A stretch of DNA of 64,000 nt from an uncultured Desulfovibrionaceae bacterium (GTDB lineage Bacteria; Desulfobacterota; Desulfovibrionia; Desulfovibrionales; Desulfovibrionaceae), in contig CASGAP010000005.1 of NCBI GenBank assembly GCA_949299515.1, positions 48,990 through 112,989 on the forward strand, given 5' to 3'. Shown here piece after piece: positions 8,486-17,728 of this stretch (positions are counted from its first letter, which is position 1; each line of letters begins with the position of its first letter). Below the pieces are notes generated by a model, which was not told the DNA's origin, did not search any database, and was given only the letters and a program-made list of their open reading frames with translations. The translations under genes and the position numbers were made by a program.

Positions 8486-8514
8486 TATATATTTGAAAAA
8501 TAATCCGCTGTCAA
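8486..8514 (-). promoter_or_regulatory. trpL-trpB promoter
   Basis: TTGACA (8514-8509), a 17-nt spacer and TATATA (8491-8486) on the minus strand, close to sigma-70 consensus. The expected start site is near 8478-8480, at the first ATG of the leader peptide. It lies only about 20 nt from the divergent tatD start. Confidence 0.8.
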
Positions 8515-8534
8515 GTGAAAAAGGAGAAAACAGC

Positions 8535-9371
8535 ATGGGACATAAAAAGAAAGTGTATATTGATCCGAAAACTCTCGGTCTGCCGCTCGTTGGCTGTGAC
8601 AGCCACGCCCATATCGTAACGCAGCCGCTTTGGGAAGACAGGGACGCGGTTATAGCCCGTGCCGCCGAGGCCGGGGTAAAAACCATAGGGGAAGTGCTGC
8701 TGGGGCACAGGCAGTATGCGGAGCACGCCGAGTATTTTTACGGAAAAGACAATGTTTTTCTGATATACGGCATACATCCCACGGATTTGCTGGAAATTTC
8801 GCCTGACGAGCCGGAACAGGTGCAGGCGGATATTTTGCAGGACAGGCAAGGCAGGCAGAAAATCAAGGCAGTGGGCGAAATAGGTTTGGATTATTATTGG
8901 AAAGGCGTTCCGCAGGATCTGCAGCAGGAATATTTCAGAAAAATGCTGGCTGTTGCCAAAACGTGCGGTCTGCCCGTTGTTATTCACAGCCGCGATGCGT
9001 TTGACGATACGGTAAAAATTCTTTTGGAAGAGGGATTTCGCGGGTATCCGCTGCTGTGGCACTGCTTTGACCGTGACAGGGAATGCGCGCGGACTGTGCT
9101 TTCCCACGGCTGGCACATTTCCATACCCGGTTCCGTAACGTATAAAGCCAATGCCCATGTGCGCGAAGCCCTGCACTGCATTGACAGGGACAGGCTGCTT
9201 GTGGAAACGGACTGCCCGTACCTTGCGCCCGAACCGTGGCGGGGAAAACCCAACGAACCCGCATTTACGGTATTTACCGCCCAATGCGTTGCTGCCGAGC
9301 TTGGCATGGAAACCGCCGAGCTGTGGGAACAATGCGGCAATAATGCCAGGAGATTTTTTGGCGCCGAATAA
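8535..9371 (+). CDS. tatD: TatD-family metal-dependent hydrolase (DNase)
   Basis: 278-residue TIM-barrel metallohydrolase, likely a 3'-5' exonuclease or D-aminoacyl-tRNA deacylase-like enzyme of the TatD/YcfH family. Metal ligands are seen in DSHAHIV, GEIGLDYYW, VIHSRDAFDDT, LWHCFD and ETDCPYLAPEPWRGKPNEP in canonical order. AAGGAGA at 8521 selects the ATG at 8535; the frame is open further upstream but that part overlaps the trp leader and lacks a ribosome binding site. A T-rich gap separates it from the chemoreceptors. Confidence 0.93.
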   Translation: MGHKKKVYIDPKTLGLPLVGCDSHAHIVTQPLWEDRDAVIARAAEAGVKTIGEVLLGHRQYAEHAEYFYGKDNVFLIYGIHPTDLLEISPDEPEQVQADILQDRQGRQKIKAVGEIGLDYYWKGVPQDLQQEYFRKMLAVAKTCGLPVVIHSRDAFDDTVKILLEEGFRGYPLLWHCFDRDRECARTVLSHGWHISIPGSVTYKANAHVREALHCIDRDRLLVETDCPYLAPEPWRGKPNEPAFTVFTAQCVAAELGMETAELWEQCGNNARRFFGAE

Positions 9372-9390
9372 AAAAAAATCAAAAATTGTC

Positions 9391-9417
9391 TAAAATTAAC
9401 TATGTTTTGGCCGAAAA
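9391..9417 (+). promoter_or_regulatory. sigma-28 (FliA) promoter for the chemoreceptor genes
   Basis: TAAA, 15 nt, GCCGAAAA: 11 of 12 positions match the flagellar sigma-28 consensus TAAA-N15-GCCGATAA. It lies about 50 nt before the first chemoreceptor, a class of gene normally in the FliA regulon. Confidence 0.75.
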
Positions 9418-9464
9418 ATAGGATAGATAGTAGATAACTGCCAAATAAAGAAATTGAGGCTGTA

Positions 9465-11450
9465 ATGAAATTTACTTTTCTCAGAAAAATGATCATTCTT
9501 GTGCTGTTTCCGGTTATGCTGATCCTTGTGATTATGTCCGGATTTATCTATTTGAAATCTAATATGATTTTACGGTCAACCATAAGCGAGGAAATGGCGC
9601 TGCTCGCAAAAACGCAGGGTGAGGCTCTGCGGGCAGCCATTGCGGCTTATAAAGATATGGTTACGGAACTTGCTCATGCGTCGGCCGTAGTCAATGTTGC
9701 GGACTGCATTGCTGCAGGAAGAACACAGGATCTGCCGCTGTATGAAAATGAGGTTGCAGCCAAAATAAAGCGGATAGAAGCCATGTCCGAAGCCTATTTC
9801 GGCGTCGGCATGACGGACGGCAGCGGCAAAATCGTTTTACATTCCAAGGAAACGCGCATAGGTGAAGATTTTTCAGGCTATGCTTTTGTAAAAAGTGCCC
9901 TGCAGGGTCTTGGCGGTTCGGAAATAGTCAGTCTTGCCGAACACAGGAAAGGTCTTGCGCTTGCCGAGCCCGTGCGCAGCGGCAATACTGTTGTCGGTAC
10001 GGTTTATATAGTTCTGGATTTGAATTCCATTGCCGAAGAAACAATTGATCATGTCAGTTTTGCCAACAGCGGCGCCATCGGCGTGCACGACTCAAACGGC
10101 GTGCAGATTATGCATAAGCACCGTGATTTTATTGATTTGGAAGAAAAGGATACCGAACAGTTCCGGCAGATGTCCGGCAAAAGCACCGGTATTGTTTATT
10201 TTACCGACGGCGGTGCGGACCGTGTTTGGTATTTTTACAATGTTTCGGGCCTGAACTGGTATGTGACGGCTACGGCGGAACGCAGTGATTTGGATAACGG
10301 GGTGCGTGAGCTGTTTTGGGCAAGCACGTTTATTTCCGTAGCCTCCATTGCCGTTCTTTTGGCCATTATTTTCTTTTTCTCCAATCAAACTTCAAAAGCG
10401 CTTAAAGGCATTGAACGCATTTCCTGCGATGTCAGCGCGGGCAAGCTGAATCTTTCCGACGAAGAACATTTTATTCTTGATACTCTTGGCAAGCGCACCG
10501 ACGAAATAGGGGGTATGGCCGTCAGCTTTAAGCAAATGATAGTTGCTCTTATCGAAACTATAAAAGAGGCCAAATCCGCTTACGGCAACGGCATGGCCGA
10601 GGCAGCCAAAAAATTGGAAAAAATCGTAGAGTCAAGTTCCACTGCCACGCAGGAACTTTCTGCTCAAATTCAGGAAAGCAGCAACGGCGCCGAAATGCAG
10701 GCCGATAAAATCGCCGCAGCCGTAACCGCGGTGGAAGAAATGAACGCAACGATTTTGGAAGTTACGCAAAATACCGTGCAGACGGCAAAAATAGCCAATG
10801 ATACCAAGGTGCGCGCGGAAGAAAGCGAAGTTGTGGTTGACAGTTTTATGCAGTCCATGCGTAAAGTGGAAAAAAGTACCGGCACGTTGAAAGAAGACAT
10901 GACACAGCTTTCCGATCATGTACAGGATATTAATCAGATTATGGGCGTTATTTCCGATCTTGCCGATCAAACCAATCTGCTGGCTTTGAACGCTGCTATC
11001 GAGGCTGCCAGGGCCGGTGAGTTCGGCCGCGGCTTTGCCGTGGTTGCGGACGAAGTGCGCAAGCTTGCCGAAAAAACCATGGCTTCCACTGTGCGTGTCA
11101 GCGATGCCGTTATTGCGATTAAAAGCAGTACGGAATCCAGTATGCGTCAGGTTGACGATACCGTGGTTCTTGTCAGTTCCGCCATTGAGCTTGCGGCCAA
11201 ATGCCACCACGCTCTTGAAGAGATTATGCATATGGCTGCCGAAAGCGCGGAACGCATAGGTTCCATTGCCGTTGCCAGCGAAGAACAGTCTGCGACCAGT
11301 GAAGAAATTACGCGCAGGATAGGAGAAATAAACGGTATCGTTTCCCAGACAAGCGATACCATGCGCGAGGCAAATATCGCAATTATGGAACTTGCCAAGC
11401 AGGCCGAAGGGCTTTCTGCTATGGTCGAATCCATGAAAACCGGGTCTTAA
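9465..11450 (+). CDS. methyl-accepting chemotaxis protein, dCache type (first of three)
   Basis: 661-residue transmembrane chemoreceptor. An N-terminal membrane helix (about 9-31) is followed by a periplasmic domain of about 250 residues with double-Cache features ([24 protein letters not shown]), a second helix (about 286-308), a HAMP-like linker and a long cytoplasmic coiled coil. The signalling tip reads [18 protein letters not shown] followed by [16 protein letters not shown]. No CheR-tethering pentapeptide is seen at the C terminus. A sigma-28 promoter precedes it. The second receptor begins 30 nt downstream. The ligand is unknown; the family commonly senses small organic acids or amino acids. 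Confidence 0.94.
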   Translation: MKFTFLRKMIILVLFPVMLILVIMSGFIYLKSNMILRSTISEEMALLAKTQGEALRAAIAAYKDMVTELAHASAVVNVADCIAAGRTQDLPLYENEVAAKIKRIEAMSEAYFGVGMTDGSGKIVLHSKETRIGEDFSGYAFVKSALQGLGGSEIVSLAEHRKGLALAEPVRSGNTVVGTVYIVLDLNSIAEETIDHVSFANSGAIGVHDSNGVQIMHKHRDFIDLEEKDTEQFRQMSGKSTGIVYFTDGGADRVWYFYNVSGLNWYVTATAERSDLDNGVRELFWASTFISVASIAVLLAIIFFFSNQTSKALKGIERISCDVSAGKLNLSDEEHFILDTLGKRTDEIGGMAVSFKQMIVALIETIKEAKSAYGNGMAEAAKKLEKIVESSSTATQELSAQIQESSNGAEMQADKIAAAVTAVEEMNATILEVTQNTVQTAKIANDTKVRAEESEVVVDSFMQSMRKVEKSTGTLKEDMTQLSDHVQDINQIMGVISDLADQTNLLALNAAIEAARAGEFGRGFAVVADEVRKLAEKTMASTVRVSDAVIAIKSSTESSMRQVDDTVVLVSSAIELAAKCHHALEEIMHMAAESAERIGSIAVASEEQSATSEEITRRIGEINGIVSQTSDTMREANIAIMELAKQAEGLSAMVESMKTGS

Positions 11451-11480
11451 TGGCCGAACAGTTACAGGGTTGGAGAGTAT

Positions 11481-13463
11481 ATGCAGTTAACATTTTTCAA
11501 AAAAATGAGCTTGTTGATTTTGGCTCCTATTATCGTTGTAATGATAGCAATGTCTGTTTTTACCTATATTCAGGCTAAAAATGCACTGCACGGGACGCTG
11601 CAGGAACAGTTGTCCGCATTGGTGACAACGCAGGGAGAAAGTTTCAGCGCGCTGGCTCTTGCATACAGAAACAGCGTTAAAGAGCTGGCTGAAGATAATG
11701 TTGTGGAAGAAGTGACCAATGCTTTTGCTACCGACAATACGGACTGGATTTCCTTGTATAAAGCCGATGTCGATGATAGAATAGCCCGCGTGGCGGAGGC
11801 TTTTGAAAGCATTTATGCCGCCGGCATAGTGGACGGCAGCGGCAAAATCATCATGGCTTCCAAGGAAGAGCTTATCGGCCGTGATTTTATGGGGTACAAA
11901 GCGGTAAGCTCCGCTCTTGCGGGCAGCTGTTCACCCTCTGTGCTGAAACTCGGCGAACATTCCATGGGCCTTATTCTTGCTCATGCCATTCATAATTTTG
12001 AAGAAAAAACCGTGGGCGGCGCATTTCTTATTTTGGATTTAAACGTGCTTGCCACGCGTACCATTGACTATGTTTCGTTCGCAAAATCGGGCGCTGCCGG
12101 CGTGCATGATGCCGAGGGCGTGCAGATTATGCATAAAAATCGCGAGTATGTAGGGTTGGAAGAAGCAGACTCCGCGCAGTTTAAAGGTATGGAAGGCAAG
12201 CGTTCCGGCGTGGTGTATTATGATTTTGAAGGTGACAGGAAAATCTGCTATTTTTACTTTATTCCGTGGCTGAACTGGTATCTTTCCCTGCCTGTTTTGG
12301 AAAGCGATTTGTACGCAAGCGTTACCGATCTTTTGTACGGAACAATAATTATTGCATTTATTGTTATCAACTTCTTCGGTATTCTTATTCTTTTGTTCGC
12401 GCGGTCCACTTCCAAAGCTCTCGGCGGCATTGAAACCATTTCCGAAGAAGTGAGCGGCGGCAAACATAATATGACCGAACAGGAATTTGCCCTGCTTGAC
12501 AGCATTGCCCGCCGTTCCGACGAAATCGGCGGCTTGGCAAAAAGTTTCAAAACAATGATACAGGAACTTGTGGAAACCATCAAGGCCGCAAAAGAAGCCC
12601 ACAGAAACGGAATGCACGAGGCGGCGTATCAGCTTGAAGGCGTGGTAAATTCCACTTCGGCGGCAACTCAGGAGCTTTCCGCGCAAATCCAGGAAAGCAG
12701 CAACGGCGCTCAGCTGCAGGCGGACAGAATTGCCGCGGCCGTAACCGCAGTGGAAGAAATGAACGCAACCATTATGGAAGTTTCCCAAAATACGCTGCAA
12801 ACGGCGCAGATAGCCAATGATACCAGAGTAAAGGCAGAAGAGAGCGAAGTTGTGGTTACGGACTTTATGGGTGCTATCAGCAAGGTGGACAAGAGTACGG
12901 CCGTGCTGAAAAACGATATGGGCAAACTTTCCGAACACGTACAGAACATCAATCAGATAATGGGCGTTATTTCCGACCTTGCGGATCAAACGAATCTGCT
13001 GGCGCTTAACGCTGCCATTGAAGCCGCCAGGGCTGGCGAAGCAGGCAAAGGCTTTGCCGTTGTTGCGGACGAAGTGCGCAAGCTTGCCGAAAAGACCATG
13101 GCTTCCACGGTGCGGGTAAACGATGCGGTTATTTCCATTCAGGGAAGCGCCCGGTCAAGCCTGCATCAGGTGGCGGATACCGTGGAGCAGGTAAACAATG
13201 CCATTGCTCTTGCGGAAAAATGTCAGCAGGCGCTTAACGAAATTATGCATATGGCAAGCGAAAGCGCAGAACGTATAGGTTCCATTGCCGTAGCCAGCGA
13301 ACAGCAGTCCGCAACAAGCGAAGAAATCACCAAAACCATAAGTGAAATCAATGAAATCGTTTCCCGGACTTCCGTAACCATGAACGAGGCAAATACGGCA
13401 ATTATGGAAGTGGCAAGGCAGTCCGAACAGCTTTCGGCCATGGTAACGAGAATGAAATCATAA
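11481..13463 (+). CDS. methyl-accepting chemotaxis protein, dCache type (second of three)
   Basis: 660-residue paralogue of the preceding receptor with the same order: helix (about 9-31), periplasmic Cache region ([24 protein letters not shown]), helix (about 284-306), linker and signalling domain. The cytoplasmic half is nearly identical to its neighbour ([38 protein letters not shown]), while the periplasmic half has diverged, as expected for duplicated receptors with different ligands. It lies 30 nt behind the first receptor with GGAGAG before its ATG, so both are probably on one transcript. Confidence 0.94.
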   Translation: MQLTFFKKMSLLILAPIIVVMIAMSVFTYIQAKNALHGTLQEQLSALVTTQGESFSALALAYRNSVKELAEDNVVEEVTNAFATDNTDWISLYKADVDDRIARVAEAFESIYAAGIVDGSGKIIMASKEELIGRDFMGYKAVSSALAGSCSPSVLKLGEHSMGLILAHAIHNFEEKTVGGAFLILDLNVLATRTIDYVSFAKSGAAGVHDAEGVQIMHKNREYVGLEEADSAQFKGMEGKRSGVVYYDFEGDRKICYFYFIPWLNWYLSLPVLESDLYASVTDLLYGTIIIAFIVINFFGILILLFARSTSKALGGIETISEEVSGGKHNMTEQEFALLDSIARRSDEIGGLAKSFKTMIQELVETIKAAKEAHRNGMHEAAYQLEGVVNSTSAATQELSAQIQESSNGAQLQADRIAAAVTAVEEMNATIMEVSQNTLQTAQIANDTRVKAEESEVVVTDFMGAISKVDKSTAVLKNDMGKLSEHVQNINQIMGVISDLADQTNLLALNAAIEAARAGEAGKGFAVVADEVRKLAEKTMASTVRVNDAVISIQGSARSSLHQVADTVEQVNNAIALAEKCQQALNEIMHMASESAERIGSIAVASEQQSATSEEITKTISEINEIVSRTSVTMNEANTAIMEVARQSEQLSAMVTRMKS

Positions 13464-13469
13464 AACGGC

Positions 13470-13496
13470 TAATGATTTTTAAATATAAGCCGATAT
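13470..13496 (+). promoter_or_regulatory. sigma-28 promoter for the YjfB-like gene and third chemoreceptor
   Basis: TAAT, 15 nt, GCCGATAT: 10 of 12 matches to the FliA consensus. It begins 7 nt after the second receptor's stop and 31 nt before the YjfB-like gene. Confidence 0.7.
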
Positions 13497-13526
13497 GGGG
13501 GTATATAGAAAAAATGGGAGGCGATT

Positions 13527-13706
13527 ATGGAAATTGACGGCAATTCTTTAAATACGGTTCAGGGCCAGTTTGCTTTGGGCATGGCTCAAAAAAGTATGGA
13601 TGTTACGGCGGATCTTGCCAACAAGCTGATGCAGGGTTCTTTGGAATCCACAGAGAATCTTCGTGCAGAGGACGGTATCGGCACAAAAGTTAATTTAACC
13701 GTGTAA
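13527..13706 (+). CDS. small putative motility protein, YjfB-like
   Basis: 59-residue protein starting MEIDGNSLNTVQGQFALG and continuing GMAQKSMDVTADLANKLMQ. The amphipathic MAxxKxxMDxxxxxxxKLM pattern recalls the YjfB putative motility family (small proteins found with flagellar genes, function unknown). GGGAGG lies 6 nt before the ATG. It has its own sigma-28-type promoter, and the third chemoreceptor follows 21 nt later. Because it is short and I judged it by eye, family membership is tentative, but coding is well supported by start signal, spacing and context. Confidence 0.75.
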   Translation: MEIDGNSLNTVQGQFALGMAQKSMDVTADLANKLMQGSLESTENLRAEDGIGTKVNLTV

Positions 13707-13727
13707 TGTGCTGTAAGTGAGAAAGAT

Positions 13728-15716
13728 ATGAAATTTTCATTTTCCAAAAAAATGGCGGCATTTATTTTACTGCCCGTAGTCGTTGTTCTTGTTGTAATGA
13801 CATTTTTTTCTTACACAAAAGCAAGAGGCACGCTTTCGGAAACCATTGACAGTCAGCTTACCAACATGGTTAAAATCCAGGGCGAGGCCATTTACTCAAA
13901 TATGCTTATTTACCGTGCGCTGACGGAGGAAACTTCTCAGGATTACGGTGTTGTTAATTTTTTAATGGCTTATGCTGCCGGTGATGAAGAGCGCAAACAG
14001 CAGTATCTGCCCATTGTCAATGCGCGCATGGACCGCTTGGTGGAAAATTTCAGCGGCATTGACGAAGTGGTTGTGCTGAATATGCAGGGCGTTGCTTTGG
14101 CGGATTCTACCGACAGCAATATCGGTAAGGATTTCAGCAAAACAGATTTCGTTAAAGGTGCCATGAACGGCGAAGAAGGGCACAGAATTATTCCGGCAGG
14201 CAGCAAGCGGGTAAACTTTGCCATTTGTTATCCTGTGCGCGACCCGAACGGCTCTAAAGTTATCGGGTATATTTTTACCAGTATTAATCTTGATCATATT
14301 ACCAAGAGAACCCTTGACAACGTTAATTTTTCTGCCACGGGAACGGCTGTTGTTTTCAATGATCAGGGCTATATCGTCATGCATAAAAACCGTGACATTG
14401 TCGGCGAAAACAGAAGCGATACCAAGGAATATCAGGAAGTCAGCCGCGTGAAAACCGGTTTTATCGAGTATGAATATCAGGGCAGGCTGCGCGTTGCGTA
14501 CGTGTATGAACTTAAATGGCTGAACTGGTATCTGTCATTCCCGGTATGGGAAGACGATATTTTTGCGGGCGTGTATGAATTATACAGCAACAGCCTGGTA
14601 ATCTGCGCCGTATCATTGTTCGTTCTTTTGCTTATCATTATTGTTTTTGCAAAAAGCATTGCTGCGGCTCTCGGCAAAATCGACAAAGTTTCCGCCAAAG
14701 TTGCCGGCGGCGATATGAACTTGTCCGAGCAGGAAAACGACGATTTGCAGAAACTTTCGGGCCGTACCGATGAAATAGGCAGTCTTGCCGACAGTTTCAG
14801 CAAAATGATAGTTGCGCTGCTGCAGACCATACAGGAAGCGAAAAACGCCTATAAAGTCGGCATGAACGAAGCAGCGGAAAAGCTGCAGGATGTTGTGGAA
14901 GCCACAAGCGCCGCAACGCACGAACTGTCCGCGCAGATACAGGAAAGCAGCAACGGTGCGGATATGCAGGCTCAGCGTATATCCGAAACGGTTACCGCGG
15001 TTGAAGAAATGAATGCCACAATTTTGGAAGTGACGAAAAATACCGTCACAACGGCACAAATTGCCGGCAATACCCGTGAACGTGCGGAAGACGGCGAAAA
15101 AGTCGTCAAAGAATTTATGGATTCCATCGGCAAAGTGGAAAAAAGCACCGGCACGCTGAAACGCGATATGGACGAACTCAATAAGCACGTGCAGGATATC
15201 AATCAAATTATGTCCGTAATTTCCGACCTTGCCGATCAGACCAATCTTCTTGCTCTGAACGCAGCCATTGAGGCTGCCCGTGCAGGTGAAGCAGGCCGCG
15301 GATTTGCCGTAGTTGCGGACGAAGTGCGCAAGCTGGCGGAAAAAACCATGGCTTCTACCACCAATGTTGCCAATGCTGTTGTTGCCATTAAAAGCAGCAC
15401 CACGTCTAGCATGGAGCAGGTGGACATGACGGTTGAACTGGTTAATACCGCTATTTCCCTGGCAGAAGAATGCCGCCATGCTCTGGCTGAAATTGTCGAT
15501 ATGGCCAGCGACTCCGCAGAGCGCATAGGTTCTATTGCCGTGGCAAGCGAAGAACAGTCTGCCACCAGCGAAGAAATTACCAGAACTATCGGTGACATTA
15601 ACGGTGTGGTAACGCAGACAAGCACAACCATGAACGAAGCAAAAACCGCGATTATCGAACTGTCCAAGCAGGCAGAGATTCTTGCCGGCATGATACGCAG
15701 TATGCGTTCCAAATAA
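13728..15716 (+). CDS. methyl-accepting chemotaxis protein, dCache type (third of three)
   Basis: 662-residue chemoreceptor. Membrane helices are at about 9-31 and 288-310 and flank a periplasmic Cache region ([20 protein letters not shown]) that is the most divergent of the three. The cytoplasmic domain again has [33 protein letters not shown] and [12 protein letters not shown]. It lies 21 nt behind the YjfB-like gene and ends at a strong terminator. No C-terminal pentapeptide is present. Confidence 0.94.
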   Translation: MKFSFSKKMAAFILLPVVVVLVVMTFFSYTKARGTLSETIDSQLTNMVKIQGEAIYSNMLIYRALTEETSQDYGVVNFLMAYAAGDEERKQQYLPIVNARMDRLVENFSGIDEVVVLNMQGVALADSTDSNIGKDFSKTDFVKGAMNGEEGHRIIPAGSKRVNFAICYPVRDPNGSKVIGYIFTSINLDHITKRTLDNVNFSATGTAVVFNDQGYIVMHKNRDIVGENRSDTKEYQEVSRVKTGFIEYEYQGRLRVAYVYELKWLNWYLSFPVWEDDIFAGVYELYSNSLVICAVSLFVLLLIIIVFAKSIAAALGKIDKVSAKVAGGDMNLSEQENDDLQKLSGRTDEIGSLADSFSKMIVALLQTIQEAKNAYKVGMNEAAEKLQDVVEATSAATHELSAQIQESSNGADMQAQRISETVTAVEEMNATILEVTKNTVTTAQIAGNTRERAEDGEKVVKEFMDSIGKVEKSTGTLKRDMDELNKHVQDINQIMSVISDLADQTNLLALNAAIEAARAGEAGRGFAVVADEVRKLAEKTMASTTNVANAVVAIKSSTTSSMEQVDMTVELVNTAISLAEECRHALAEIVDMASDSAERIGSIAVASEEQSATSEEITRTIGDINGVVTQTSTTMNEAKTAIIELSKQAEILAGMIRSMRSK

Positions 15717-15751
15717 GCAATGCAGAAAAGACGGCAAGCGCCGTATAATAA

Positions 15752-15775
15752 AAAACGCTCCTTCGGGAGCGTTTT
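15752..15775. terminator. bidirectional terminator between the chemoreceptor and miaA
   Basis: A 10-bp stem, AAAACGCTCC/GGAGCGTTTT, closed by a stable TTCG tetraloop with T residues on both sides. The miaA stop codon lies in one arm. Confidence 0.92.
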
Positions 15776-16682
15776 ATTTTTTTAAAAATTCAAGAACAAA
15801 GGGCAGGCTTTTTTCTTCCGGTCTGAACCAGTGTATGCGGCTGTCCGGCCTGAACCATGTCCATTGGCGTTTGGCATAGGCGCGGGTGTTTTTGTTCCAC
15901 AGTGTTCTGCATTCTTCCAGGGAAATTTTGCCTGTCAGATAGCCTGCGAGCTCGGTGCAGCCTATGCCAGTCCAGCCGGGGGCGGTAATGTCCGGGCAGA
16001 TTTCCAAGGCTTTTTCCGCTTCGGCCAGGGCGCCGCGATCCAGCATGAGGGCAGTGCGTTTATACAGAATGGGCGTAAGTTCCTCCAAGGGCAGACCGAT
16101 GCCGAGGCGCAGCACGTCAAATTCTTTTGGGCGGGGTGTTTCTTTATGCCAATCGCTGAATTTTTTGCCGGTGGCCGCAAATACTTCCAAAGCACGTGCA
16201 ATGCGCTGTCTGTCGTTGGGGTGGATTTTTTGCGCGTATTCCGGATCGGTTTGCCGCAGTTCCTCATAAACCGCCGGACTGCCGAGTTCGTCAATTCTGC
16301 GGATAAAATACTCGCGGATATCCTGCGGTATGTCGGGGATTTCTACTATGCCGTCCAAAAGGGACTGGAAATAAAATCCCGTTCCGCCAACCAGCACGGG
16401 GATTTGTCCGTTTTCGTGGGCAAAGCGGATTTCGGCTTTGGCCCTGTTCAGCCAGTCTACGGCTGTGCTTGTCTGCGTTGTTTCCAAAAAGCCGAACAGC
16501 GTATGCGGGCAGACGCTCTTTTCTTCTTCGTCGGGCTGGGCGGAAATAATGGGAAAATCCTTATACAGCTGCCGTGAATCCGCGTTGATTATGCGGATGG
16601 GCAGGCCCGCTTGGGCCATGGCAAGGGACTGGGCCGTTTTGCCCGAGCCCGTGGGACCGAGTATGCAAATAAGTTTATTCAT
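15774..16682 (-). CDS. miaA: tRNA dimethylallyltransferase
   Basis: Adds the dimethylallyl group to N6 of A37 in tRNAs reading UNN codons. About 302 residues with P-loop GPTGSGKT at the N terminus, the NADSRQLYKDF substrate motif, VGGTGFY, and the ANDRQRIARALEV-type segment (here NDRQRIARALEV). I prefer the ATG at 16682, which places the P-loop at residue 8 as in most MiaA; an ATG at 16694 would add four residues. It overlaps the end of coaD by 8 nt, so translation is probably coupled with the coaD-rsmD group. Confidence 0.93.
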   Translation of the reverse strand: MNKLICILGPTGSGKTAQSLAMAQAGLPIRIINADSRQLYKDFPIISAQPDEEEKSVCPHTLFGFLETTQTSTAVDWLNRAKAEIRFAHENGQIPVLVGGTGFYFQSLLDGIVEIPDIPQDIREYFIRRIDELGSPAVYEELRQTDPEYAQKIHPNDRQRIARALEVFAATGKKFSDWHKETPRPKEFDVLRLGIGLPLEELTPILYKRTALMLDRGALAEAEKALEICPDITAPGWTGIGCTELAGYLTGKISLEECRTLWNKNTRAYAKRQWTWFRPDSRIHWFRPEEKSLPFVLEFLKK

Positions 16683-17178
16683 GGCTGCCGGCATATTTTT
16701 CCGTCAGGGCGTTCCAGATATTGGCAGGTACCAAATCTGAAGCATTGCCGCCCAGGCTTGCGACGGTTTTTAGGTTGGTGGAGCTAACGTACATCCAGTG
16801 AAAATCCGCCATTAAAAAAATTGTCTGGATTGAAGGGGAAAGCTTTCTGTTCATGAGCGCCATTTGGAATTCATAATCAAAATCGGAAATGGCGCGCATA
16901 CCGCGTACTATGACTATGGCATCTTTTGATCTGGCAAATTCCGCCAAAAGTCCGCTGAACGGTTCTACGCTGATTTTGTTTTTGTGCGGTGTGGTATGGA
17001 AGTAGTCTTTAATAAGACGGACACGTTCCTCTAGCGAAAACAGCGTATTTTTTCCGCTGTCCTGCGCCACGCCGATAATGAGTTTGTCCAGCAGGGAGAG
17101 GCTGCGTGTGATAATGCTGATATGGCCGTTGTGAATAGGGTCAAAAGTACCTGCATAAATTCCTATTCTTTGTACCAT
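16675..17178 (-). CDS. coaD: phosphopantetheine adenylyltransferase
   Basis: Penultimate step of coenzyme A synthesis: 4'-phosphopantetheine plus ATP gives dephospho-CoA. The 167-residue protein shows the nucleotidyltransferase motif GTFDPIHNGH at residues 9-18, the VRGMRAISDFDYEFQMA segment and a C-terminal YVSSTNLKTVA segment (SSS/T variant of the usual SSSIVKEVA). Overlaps rsmD by 16 nt at its start and miaA by 8 nt at its end; the rsmD-coaD pairing is common in bacteria. Confidence 0.95.
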   Translation of the reverse strand: MVQRIGIYAGTFDPIHNGHISIITRSLSLLDKLIIGVAQDSGKNTLFSLEERVRLIKDYFHTTPHKNKISVEPFSGLLAEFARSKDAIVIVRGMRAISDFDYEFQMALMNRKLSPSIQTIFLMADFHWMYVSSTNLKTVASLGGNASDLVPANIWNALTEKYAGSHE

Positions 17179-17720
17179 ATGATAATCCTTGTGGAACCGT
17201 AATTTCTGTCAAGTTCAAGGGTAAGGCCTTCAAAGTCTTCCGTATTGATTTTCAGGTGTTTTTCCACTTCCGCCACCACAAAGGCGCCTTCTTCCAGCCA
17301 TTCCCTGCGGATAAGATTTTTCAGGGTTTGGGGAAGCAGGTTTTGGGCGTAGGGCGGGTCGATAAAAACTACGGAAACCTGTTCCGTCGGCCGTTTGCCC
17401 GCAAATTTTACGGCGTCCTCCGTAAAAATGCAGCATTTTTCGCCGATGCCGAGGGCAGCGGCGTTGGCGGATATGCACTTTGCGGCATTGGCATCTTTTT
17501 CGACAAAATATGCTTTGCCGGCGCCGCGGCTTACGGCTTCAAAAGCAAGGGAGCCGCTGCCGGCAAAAAGGTCAAGGACAATGCTTTCTGCCCAAACGAC
17601 GCCGCGCGCCTCAAGCAGGGAAAAAAGGGATTCGCGCACTTTGCCCATGGCAGGTCTGTAGCCCGGGCCGCTGACGGTTTTTAAGGTGCGCCCTTTCAGC
17701 GCACCTGCGATTATTTTCAT
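17163..17720 (-). CDS. rsmD: 16S rRNA (guanine(966)-N(2))-methyltransferase
   Basis: Class I SAM-dependent methyltransferase for G966 of 16S rRNA. 185 residues with the family start IIAGALKGRTL, the FRPTMGKVRE-like stretch (RPAMGKVRESLF), the SAM loop VLDLFAGSGSLAFEA and the catalytic DPPY motif (FIDPPYA). GGAACAGT precedes the ATG. First of three overlapping genes with coaD and miaA, 8 nt behind the beta-CASP nuclease gene. Confidence 0.94.
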   Translation of the reverse strand: MKIIAGALKGRTLKTVSGPGYRPAMGKVRESLFSLLEARGVVWAESIVLDLFAGSGSLAFEAVSRGAGKAYFVEKDANAAKCISANAAALGIGEKCCIFTEDAVKFAGKRPTEQVSVVFIDPPYAQNLLPQTLKNLIRREWLEEGAFVVAEVEKHLKINTEDFEGLTLELDRNYGSTRIIIWYKE

Positions 17721-17728
17721 ACTGTTCC

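Noticed and set aside
14613..15737. 374-codon frame antisense to the third chemoreceptor
   Set aside because: Similar antisense frames occur opposite the other two receptors, as expected from repeated sense codons.
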